A DNA stretch of 57,607 bases from Verrucomicrobiota bacterium (lineage in GTDB: Bacteria > Chlamydiota > Chlamydiia > Chlamydiales > JAAKFR01). The stretch is taken from NCBI GenBank assembly GCA_018239815.1, contig JAFEGP010000023.1, positions 1 through 57,607 on the forward strand. Reading direction: 5' to 3'. The notes under the pieces were generated by a model that saw only the letters and a program-made list of their open reading frames with translations, was not told the DNA's origin and made no database searches. Made by a program: the position numbers and the translations under genes. Shown here in pieces: positions 7,982-14,583 of this stretch (positions are counted from its first letter, which is position 1; each line of letters begins with the position of its first letter).

Positions 7982-8926
7982 ATGCAGCTTTTATTAGTGT
8001 TTTTTACATTTTTTGTCTGGGCCTCTTCTTTCTCTTTGGCAAAAGCCGCCATGTATTATGGGCCTCCTCTTCTTGTAACGGGAACAAGAATGGTTTTAGC
8101 GGGGATCCTTATCCTTTCATTTTTGTTCTTATTTCGAAGGTCTTCCGTTAAGGTGACTAAAAGGCAAGTTCTTCCTCTTATTTTGCTTTCTCTTTCAAGT
8201 GTATATTTAGCTAATGCTTTTGAATTTTGGGGATTGCAGTATCTTTCAGCTGCAAAAGCTTGTTTTATTTACAGCCTTTCTCCTTTTATTGCTGCGGCTT
8301 TGTCGTATTTCCAGTTTAAGGAAAAAATTACGAAGAGAAAGATTTTAGGTCTTGTAGTGGGGTTCATAGGATTTTCTCCTGTCTTTCTCTTTGAATCGGG
8401 TTCGGAGCATTTAGTTGGGACGTTTTGTGGTTTTTCCTGGGCTGAGATTGCTTTGATTGCAGCCACTTTGACATCAGTATATGGTTGGGTTCTTTTGCGC
8501 AAGCTTGGGAAAGATGAGGGAATGTCACCGGTGACTGCCAATGGGGCATCTATGTTAATTGGAGGGGTTATGGCGTTGGTGCATTCAGCTGTTGTAGAAG
8601 GGGTATCTCCTTTACCAGTATCTGATGTCCCACAGTTTTTCAAGTGGATTTTCTTGATTATTCTGACGTCTAATCTAATTTGTTATAACCTCTATGGTTG
8701 GTTGTTAAAACGTTTCACTGCAACATTTCTGTCGTTTGCAGGCTTGACAACACCAATTTTTGCAGCAGTATGGGGCTTTTTATTACACGCAGAAACAATG
8801 CCGTGGCCATTTTTCCTATCAATGGGTGTCATTACGCTTGGTTTGTGGTTGGTTTATTCCGAAGAACTGCGTTTAGGATATATTGTAAAAAAGAATTCAG
8901 CGCCTGTTAATCAAGGCTCAGCATAA
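7982..8926 (+). CDS. EamA/DMT-superfamily transporter
   Basis: This 314-residue integral membrane protein has about ten hydrophobic segments arranged as two similar halves, which is typical of the drug/metabolite transporter (EamA, RhaT-like) family. The first half starts LLLVFFTFFVWASSFSLAKAA with the usual GPPLLVTGTRMVLAG helix. The second half has AEIALIAATLTSVYGWVLLRK and a final LSMGVITLGLWLVYS helix. Such proteins move small metabolites, including amino acids, purines, or nucleotide sugars in eukaryotes; the substrate here cannot be told from sequence. The ATG at 7982 has AGGA close upstream. It follows manC by 169 bases and may belong to the same insert, so sugar-related transport is possible but unproven. 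It overlaps pgeF tail to tail by 20 bases. Confidence 0.9.
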   Translation: MQLLLVFFTFFVWASSFSLAKAAMYYGPPLLVTGTRMVLAGILILSFLFLFRRSSVKVTKRQVLPLILLSLSSVYLANAFEFWGLQYLSAAKACFIYSLSPFIAAALSYFQFKEKITKRKILGLVVGFIGFSPVFLFESGSEHLVGTFCGFSWAEIALIAATLTSVYGWVLLRKLGKDEGMSPVTANGASMLIGGVMALVHSAVVEGVSPLPVSDVPQFFKWIFLIILTSNLICYNLYGWLLKRFTATFLSFAGLTTPIFAAVWGFLLHAETMPWPFFLSMGVITLGLWLVYSEELRLGYIVKKNSAPVNQGSA

Positions 8927-9653
8927 CAAAAGTGGCGTGGTGACCGCAGAGCTTAGAGCGGCGGTAAGAATAGCAATCAGCGGTATGTGTATATGTGCAC
9001 ATGCCGCTGAATTCTATATGATGATCTAACACTCCAGCTTGCAGAAGTTGCCAGCGAGAAATTTCCCATAAATTGAAGTGACACGTTTTGAATTTGAAGG
9101 GCAAAAATTCTGGGGGCAACTCTGTTTTGTAGTTAATAAATTCGCAAGCTTCAGGTCCAAGGCTGGGTGAAATCCCAACTCTCAAATCCTGAGGTTGAGT
9201 TCCATAAGACTTGTGCATATGTAAAACTGTGTTTTGGTAAATGTTACCCACATTGCCTCTCCAACCACAATGAACGGCTGCGATAGCTCGATGAATAGGG
9301 TCATAAAAAATAGCTGCCTGACAATCGGCATGTAAAATCATAAGGCCTAATCCAAGCTGTTGAGTTGACATTCCATCAGCTCTTTGTAGAAGAGAAGGGG
9401 AGGCTTCCACAACATGTGCACTATGACATTGCTCAAGTCGTGATAAGCAGGAGATGCCCAAAACCGTTTGGGCTTTTTGCAGGTTTAGAGAGACTTTTTG
9501 AGCACAATCACCCGCGCGCGTTGAAAAATTTAGAGAAGCAAAGGGGGTTTGGCTATGCCCCCCATGTTTCAAGAAACTTGCATGACGCAATGTCTTTTTA
9601 GGGAAAAGATCGAATTGAAGAAATTCTACACCAGATACATTTAAGCGTTGCAT
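8907..9653 (-). CDS. pgeF: Laccase-domain purine nucleoside phosphorylase / peptidoglycan editing factor (YfiH family)
   Basis: This 248-residue protein belongs to the YfiH (DUF152) family. The zinc ligands are visible: His77 in the QCHSAHV segment, Cys111 in LHADCQAAIF, and His128 in VHCGWRG. A GPEACEF segment follows near residue 168 and HAT near the C-terminus. Members have been reported to remove wrongly incorporated L-Ser from peptidoglycan precursors in E. coli, and others phosphorolyse or deaminate adenosine and related purine nucleosides. Which activity applies here is not decidable from sequence. The ATG has no strong ribosome site. It lies between the GDP-sugar insert and the type III translocator gene, facing the transporter gene. 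Confidence 0.9.
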   Translation of the reverse strand: MQRLNVSGVEFLQFDLFPKKTLRHASFLKHGGHSQTPFASLNFSTRAGDCAQKVSLNLQKAQTVLGISCLSRLEQCHSAHVVEASPSLLQRADGMSTQQLGLGLMILHADCQAAIFYDPIHRAIAAVHCGWRGNVGNIYQNTVLHMHKSYGTQPQDLRVGISPSLGPEACEFINYKTELPPEFLPFKFKTCHFNLWEISRWQLLQAGVLDHHIEFSGMCTYTHTADCYSYRRSKLCGHHATFVMLSLD

Positions 9654-9693
9654 TGTGGCTTAGTCTGCGCTTCTTAAAAAAGAAAAGCAAGAT

Positions 9694-10986
9694 TTAGACA
9701 ACGCTTTGTCTAGCCGTTGTGGCAGCTTGCTGATAAGTTGCTAAGATATCAGTATAGGCTTTAATAACATCTGAACCAGCATTAATCTGTGAAGAGGCGA
9801 TTTGAGATGTACGTTGGCAAGCTGTTTGCAAAAACTGGAAATAAGAGTTGGCTAAGCTTTGCATCCTAGAAGCTTCTCCCACCTCTTTTTGTAATTTAGC
9901 AAGGTCTTCGTACATGCCTTTTAACTTAATACTCTGAATCCCTTTTACAAGATCAGGTAGTCCTCCCATGGCTCCGGCTATCAATCCGATTAGAACACGT
10001 GTTGCTGTGCTTACACCTTGTGTTGCGGCTGTACCAGAACCCCCTTCCGCTGCTGCTTGTTTTGCAATGGCCTCTTCCATGGCCTCCTCAGACTCAGCAA
10101 CATCCATGCCTTCCACTTGTGCAGAGCCAGATAGCTGTGAGGTTGCAACGCTTTGAGATGCTTCCATTGTGGAGCTTTCAGCAGTTTCTCCGCCTAGGGC
10201 ACCAGCTTCTCCACCTGCCTCAGAGGCACCTTCTTCACTGATTTGAGAAACAAGGTCATCTAAGTTGGTTTCTATCATTTGACTGGCATTAGCGACAGAA
10301 GAACCTCCCGCCTCTGCAGATGCTGATGTTGCAGCTGTTGCCTCTCCCCCCACTTGCGTTGCTTCTGCTGCCATAAAAGAAGTTTCTACGCTTGCCATGC
10401 TAGCACCCGCTCCACCTTCTACGGCTCCTTCTGCAGCGGCGGCGCCTGCGATTTCTTCTGGGACAGCTGCTTCAGAGGCCCCACCATCTACAATCCCAGA
10501 AATAATAGTTGCTACAATGATTGCAGCCATAATAACCCCTAAAACCACCTGTAAAATTTTCATCCAAGGGTTGTCTTCTTCAGATTTAATTTTGTTGTAT
10601 TCCTGCAGCTCTTTTTCTTCTTTATTAATTTTAGTGTTGGTTGTGTCAAGTACGCCTTGGCTTTGAGTGAGGTTTAAGTTTTGGTCTTGTGCTAAAACTT
10701 GAAGATCTACGTTGGAAGCGCTGGCCATGGCCGCAAAAATAGCTGCAAAAGCTTCAGCAATAAAAATTAAGGCTTGGGGAACTTGAGAAGTTGCTGAAGG
10801 AAGGTGAGGTCTTTCAAGATGAACGGGAGCGGAAGCAATCGTATCAACGTGTTTGGTACTATCAATCCTAGCAATGGAATCTTGGCCCTTTACTTTGGCT
10901 TTACCTGTTGCCACATTAGTCGTAAGAGCGCTGTAGTCCGTAGGTGTACTTGGTATGGCACCAGGTCCGGAAGTTGAAAACGACAT
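9694..10986 (-). CDS. Type III secretion translocator (CopB/CopD-like, YopB/YopD class)
   Basis: This 430-residue protein fits a type III translocator. It has a polar Ser/Thr-rich N-terminus, a hydrophobic helix near residues 70-95, a coiled-coil-like NLTQSQGV...NKEEKELQEYNK stretch near 108-135, and a strong membrane segment at about 143-168 (LQVVLGVIMAAIIVATIIS). A long Ala/Gly/Glu/Ser low-complexity region spans about 170-325. A second hydrophobic segment (VLIGLIAGAMGGL) is near 332 and an amphipathic C-terminal helical region closes the protein. The C-terminus looks more like CopD, while two membrane segments fit YopB/CopB. It lies 82 bases after the gene for an LcrH-type chaperone, the usual pairing. 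The ATG at 10986 has GGGGG upstream. Translocator class is likely; the choice between SctE and SctB is open. Confidence 0.78.
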   Translation of the reverse strand: MSFSTSGPGAIPSTPTDYSALTTNVATGKAKVKGQDSIARIDSTKHVDTIASAPVHLERPHLPSATSQVPQALIFIAEAFAAIFAAMASASNVDLQVLAQDQNLNLTQSQGVLDTTNTKINKEEKELQEYNKIKSEEDNPWMKILQVVLGVIMAAIIVATIISGIVDGGASEAAVPEEIAGAAAAEGAVEGGAGASMASVETSFMAAEATQVGGEATAATSASAEAGGSSVANASQMIETNLDDLVSQISEEGASEAGGEAGALGGETAESSTMEASQSVATSQLSGSAQVEGMDVAESEEAMEEAIAKQAAAEGGSGTAATQGVSTATRVLIGLIAGAMGGLPDLVKGIQSIKLKGMYEDLAKLQKEVGEASRMQSLANSYFQFLQTACQRTSQIASSQINAGSDVIKAYTDILATYQQAATTARQSVV

Positions 10987-11027
10987 ATAATACCCCCGAA
11001 TTAAATATAATGAATTTTATTTTGCTT

Positions 11028-11047
11028 GTTTGATAATTATATCAAAC
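11028..11047. repeat. Perfect 8-bp-arm palindrome between chaperone and translocator genes
   Basis: GTTTGATA at 11028-11035 and TATCAAAC at 11040-11047 form a perfect inverted repeat around ATTA, in the 82-base gap between the chaperone and translocator genes. It is not followed by a T-run on the minus strand, so it does not look like an intrinsic terminator. It could be an operator or an mRNA hairpin that sets the chaperone-to-translocator ratio. Confidence 0.5.
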
Positions 11048-11068
11048 TTTTTAAAATAAAATCAATTC

Positions 11069-11587
11069 TTAACTCTTTGTTTCTTTCTTTAATTTGTCTT
11101 TAATAAGCCTGCATCTTTCCGTTAAAGAAGCATATTGTTGTGCGTTCACGGCTTCTGCGATGGAAATCGTTAAGTCTAAAAAGCGCACCGCATCATCTTT
11201 AGATCCCAAATGTACAAAACAATCAGCCAAGTAATAAGTTGTCATGGGTTCTTCAGGATTGATAGAAAATGCACCATAAAAACCCAATGAAGCATTGAGA
11301 TAATCTTTGAGTTGATGATAGCAAGAACCTAAGCCATAAAGATAAGCGTATTGGGTTGGATTAATGCGGGATAAGGCGGAGAATAATGCAACAGCTTCTC
11401 CATAACGCCCTTGATCATAGTAATGTTTGGCTAAAACATAGAACTCGTTTTCCATACGATCGGAAATTCCAGAAGCTTCTTTAAAGGTTTTCTTTTCCTT
11501 TTGGATCTTTTCAACCAGCTCATTTGCTTTTTTTGCGAGGTTGGCAGGCTGAAATGCCTTGGCAACTATATCTAATGTTTTTGTCAT
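11069..11587 (-). CDS. lcrH: LcrH/SycD-type TPR chaperone for type III translocators
   Basis: This 172-residue class II type III chaperone is made mostly of tetratricopeptide repeats. Residues 50-150 carry three of them, recognisable as YVLAKHYYDQGRYGEAVALF, YLYGLGSCYHQLKDYLNASL and YYLADCFVHLGSKDDAVRFL. The order and spacing match LcrH/SycD proteins, which hold the hydrophobic translocators soluble in the cytoplasm before export. The length is close to the usual 160-170. It lies directly upstream of the translocator gene on the minus strand. A GGAGG ribosome site sits 4 bases before the ATG. The 199-base gap to mutL, transcribed the other way, must hold promoters for both directions. Confidence 0.92.
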   Translation of the reverse strand: MTKTLDIVAKAFQPANLAKKANELVEKIQKEKKTFKEASGISDRMENEFYVLAKHYYDQGRYGEAVALFSALSRINPTQYAYLYGLGSCYHQLKDYLNASLGFYGAFSINPEEPMTTYYLADCFVHLGSKDDAVRFLDLTISIAEAVNAQQYASLTERCRLIKDKLKKETKS

Positions 11588-11786
11588 AAGCCTCCGTATT
11601 ATATAAACATAATTCTATAATTATTTGTTTTTATAACAAACAGAATACTTTTAATTAAGTTTGTTTTTATTTCTTTTTAAAGGATAGATAAACGATTTGC
11701 TGGTTGTTGTTTAAGAGGTTTTGTTTGTGTTAGCTAAGAAAAAATTAAGAATGGAGAATTGATTGTTAATTTGTTAAAAATGCAAT

Positions 11787-13457
11787 GTGGGAAAAATCAG
11801 AGTTTTAGACGATAGAACTATCAATCAGATTGCTGCGGGAGAGGTTATAGAAAATCCTGCTTCTGTCATTAAAGAATTGATAGAGAATGCTCGTGACGCC
11901 GGCGCCCGTCATATTCGAGTTGAAACCAAGGCAGCGGGAAGAGCTTGGATCCAAGTTAGCGATGACGGTCATGGTATGGATGCAGAGGATCTGCTGCTTT
12001 CTGTGGAAAGGCATGCCACTTCTAAAATCGTTCAAGCTCACGATCTGCTTCAGCTTCAGTCGCTTGGTTTTAGAGGGGAAGCTTTGGCATCCATTGCTTC
12101 AGTTTCCAAATTACAAATTCATAGCAGCACAGGGAAAGGAGGACATCTTCTTTCTGTTTCCGGAAGTCAGATCGAAGGGTGTACATCCCAAGCTCGATGT
12201 CAGGGCACCACAGTAGACGTCAAGCAGCTTTTCTATAATGTGCCTGTACGCCGTGCTTTTCAAAAAAGCATGGCTTCAGATACAGCCGAAATCCATAAGA
12301 CACTTACTAAATTTGTTTTAAGCGTATTAGATGTTGCATTGGTATGGTTTCATGATGGGGAATTGCAATTTGAAGTGTTAGCATCTTATGATTTAATGAT
12401 GCGAATTCAGCAGGTGCTGGGTCAAGACTATGCTTCCAATCTTCTTAGTGTGGATAAACTGGGATGTATTGGTAAACCTGTTGCGCATCGTCCCAACCGC
12501 ATGGGACAATTTATTACTATTAATGGTCGATCTGTTACAAGCCCTTGGATCTCTAAATTGGTCCTAAAAGGATATGGTACATCATTACCTGCGGGCCGTT
12601 TTCCTATATTTGTCTTACACTTAGAGCTTCCTACTCAATGGGTAGATGTCAATGTTCATCCTCAAAAGCACGAAGTGCGTTTACAAGAACAACAACTCAT
12701 AGAGCAGAATATCACAACAGCTGTTGAAAAAGCTTTAGTGCCACCTCGTTTAAGTCTTTGTGTGCCACAATTTAAGATTCAATCAGCATTTTGCTCGGAT
12801 ACTGATTCTGAACAAGAAGTGGTGAAAAGTTATAATGTTCACATTCCTGATTTAATTGAAAATCTCCCATTACCCGAATCTCCAACCCAAGCGAAGGAGA
12901 TAAAAATCATCCAACACGAGTCATGCCCAGAAATTATAGTGAAAGCAACGCCGTTGGCCATTTTTTCTCATTATTTGATCTTGGAAACTGAAGATGGTTT
13001 GAAAATCATGGATTTACAACGCGCGTTGCATCGTATTCGTTTTGAAAACATATTGAAAAGCAAAAGTTGTGACACGCAATTTCTATTATTACCTCAAACT
13101 CTTGAGGTTTCGGAAGAAGAAAGGGTCTTTTTGTTAGAAAATATGGAGGCCCTTCAAGAGAAAGGATTGTATCTACGTCATTTTGGAGGGGGCACCTTTT
13201 TGGTGGAAGCCTTGCCTGATTGGATAAGCTTAGAAGAAGTAGCTGAAGTCATCCGGCAAATTGTGCAAAATGGTTTAGAAAGCTGTGCGCGTATTGTGAG
13301 TCGCTGTTGTATCAAAAGATCTTATGTTTTGGAGGAGGCTTGTGCCATTCTAGAACAACTTGAACAATGCTCTTTCCCTAGAACAACGCCGGAGGGAGCA
13401 GCTATTTTTATCGAATTGACACTGAAGGAACTCTATGCCAAATTCCAAAAGACTTGA
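11787..13457 (+). CDS. mutL: DNA mismatch repair protein MutL with altered endonuclease motif
   Basis: MutL couples mismatch recognition by MutS to strand removal. This copy is 556 residues, shorter than most (about 600-650). The N-terminal GHKL ATPase is intact: INQIAAGEV at 12-20, catalytic Glu30 and Asn34 in KELIENARDAG, DDGHGM near 57, GFRGEAL near 93, and a conserved NGRSV near 245. In the C-terminal domain the place of the endonuclease motif DQHA-x2-E-x4-E reads DLQRALHRIRFE (residues 409-420). The first Asp and last Glu remain, but Gln, His, Ala and the first Glu are changed. The start is GTG at 11787; an in-frame TAA 12 bases upstream rules out extension. The gene overlaps pepP by 23 bases. 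Confidence 0.95.
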   Translation: MGKIRVLDDRTINQIAAGEVIENPASVIKELIENARDAGARHIRVETKAAGRAWIQVSDDGHGMDAEDLLLSVERHATSKIVQAHDLLQLQSLGFRGEALASIASVSKLQIHSSTGKGGHLLSVSGSQIEGCTSQARCQGTTVDVKQLFYNVPVRRAFQKSMASDTAEIHKTLTKFVLSVLDVALVWFHDGELQFEVLASYDLMMRIQQVLGQDYASNLLSVDKLGCIGKPVAHRPNRMGQFITINGRSVTSPWISKLVLKGYGTSLPAGRFPIFVLHLELPTQWVDVNVHPQKHEVRLQEQQLIEQNITTAVEKALVPPRLSLCVPQFKIQSAFCSDTDSEQEVVKSYNVHIPDLIENLPLPESPTQAKEIKIIQHESCPEIIVKATPLAIFSHYLILETEDGLKIMDLQRALHRIRFENILKSKSCDTQFLLLPQTLEVSEEERVFLLENMEALQEKGLYLRHFGGGTFLVEALPDWISLEEVAEVIRQIVQNGLESCARIVSRCCIKRSYVLEEACAILEQLEQCSFPRTTPEGAAIFIELTLKELYAKFQKT

Positions 13458-14499
13458 ACAGGCTATAGTCCATCTAGATGAATTAGAGGCTATTGTCGTT
13501 GATGATCCCATAGATCTATATTATCTTACTTCTCTTCAATTATCTTTAGGTCGCCTTTTTATTTTTAAAGATAGAAAGCCTGTATTGTGTGTAGATGGTC
13601 GTTATGCAGAAGCTGCTGCTCAGCAAAATTTGGTGGATGTACAAATTTGGGATTGGAAATCGCCTTTGCCTTTTGCTCTTCCCAAGCGAATAGGATTCGA
13701 TTCTTTGAAGACAACCTACGCTCAATTTGAACAGCTGATGCACTTAGCCCCTACAACAGACTGGGTCGCTTTACAGGGCCCTATCTTACAACAGAGAATG
13801 ATCAAGGATGAAGGAGAAATAGCTCTACTTAAAGAAGTGGCTAGGTTGGGCACTCAAGGCTATCAGTATGTTTTAACCTTGCTTAAAGAAGGGATTACAG
13901 AACAAGAAGTAGCTTGTGAATTAGAAATCTTTTGGAAACGTCATGGAGCTGAGGGGGTTGCTTTTTCACCGATTATTGCATTTGGAGAACATAGCGCCTT
14001 CCCTCATCATCGAGCCTCATCTCGTAAGCTGCGTCAAGGAGATATTGTTTTAATAGACATTGGGGTGAGCTTGCATCATTACCAGTCGGATATGACAAGA
14101 GTGTGTTTTTTTGGGTCAGTATCTCAGCAATTGCAACATATTTATAAACTTGTTCTTCATGCTGCTGACAAAGCATATGAACTTTGTCGTCCAGGTGTTC
14201 TAATAGGAGAAGTGGATGCTGCAGCACGAAATTTTATCGAAAGCTCTGGTTATCATTTTATACATGGGCTGGGGCATGGAGTAGGACTTGAGGTTCATGA
14301 AAAGCCACGAGTTAGAATCTCTACAGCTGATGCGGATCTACCTTTAAAGCCTGGCATGGTCTTGACGATTGAGCCCGGTATCTATTTACCTAACGAGGGC
14401 GGTGTGCGCTTAGAAGATACGATTGTGATTACACACAACGGTTATGAAAGCTTAACTCAATGCTCTATGCAGCCTGTTGATGTGCTAACTCAACTTTAA
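13435..14499 (+). CDS. pepP: Xaa-Pro aminopeptidase (M24 family)
   Basis: This 354-residue metallopeptidase releases N-terminal residues that precede proline. It has a short N-terminal creatinase-like domain (residues 1-120) and a pita-bread catalytic domain. All five metal ligands of the family can be placed: the two Asp residues in VLIDIGVSLHHYQSDMTRV, the His in HGLGHGVGLEVHE, the Glu in TIEPGIYLPNEGG, and the Glu in VRLEDTIVI. The length and layout are those of the smaller bacterial PepQ/PepP-type enzymes. It overlaps mutL by 23 bases, with AAGGA ahead of the ATG, so translation is likely coupled. In C. trachomatis mutL and pepP are also neighbours (CT575/CT574, from memory). Confidence 0.93.
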   Translation: MPNSKRLEQAIVHLDELEAIVVDDPIDLYYLTSLQLSLGRLFIFKDRKPVLCVDGRYAEAAAQQNLVDVQIWDWKSPLPFALPKRIGFDSLKTTYAQFEQLMHLAPTTDWVALQGPILQQRMIKDEGEIALLKEVARLGTQGYQYVLTLLKEGITEQEVACELEIFWKRHGAEGVAFSPIIAFGEHSAFPHHRASSRKLRQGDIVLIDIGVSLHHYQSDMTRVCFFGSVSQQLQHIYKLVLHAADKAYELCRPGVLIGEVDAAARNFIESSGYHFIHGLGHGVGLEVHEKPRVRISTADADLPLKPGMVLTIEPGIYLPNEGGVRLEDTIVITHNGYESLTQCSMQPVDVLTQL

Positions 14500-14528
14500 A
14501 AAAGAAGAGCTTGTCGAGCCACTAATTT

Positions 14529-14559
14529 TTGAACATGTAAAAATTATTTACATGTTCAA
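14529..14559. repeat. Perfect 13-bp-arm inverted repeat upstream of the nucleotide cyclase gene
   Basis: TTGAACATGTAAA at 14529-14541 and TTTACATGTTCAA at 14547-14559 form a perfect inverted repeat around AATTA. It ends 24 bases before the cyclase ATG and starts 29 bases after the pepP stop. Neither side is followed by a clear T-run, so an operator for a dimeric regulator or an mRNA hairpin over the leader is at least as likely as a terminator. Confidence 0.6.
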
Positions 14560-14583
14560 GAAAAATAGATAGAACAGATAAGC

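Noticed and set aside
7918-8151. A plus-strand frame ahead of and overlapping the DMT transporter
   Set aside because: It continues out of frame over the transporter, with no match of its own; the transporter frame has the membrane pattern.
9968-10666. Several plus-strand frames opposite the translocator gene
   Set aside because: They arise from the Ala/Gly/Ser-rich codons of the translocator read backwards and look like Cys/Leu/Pro-rich noise.
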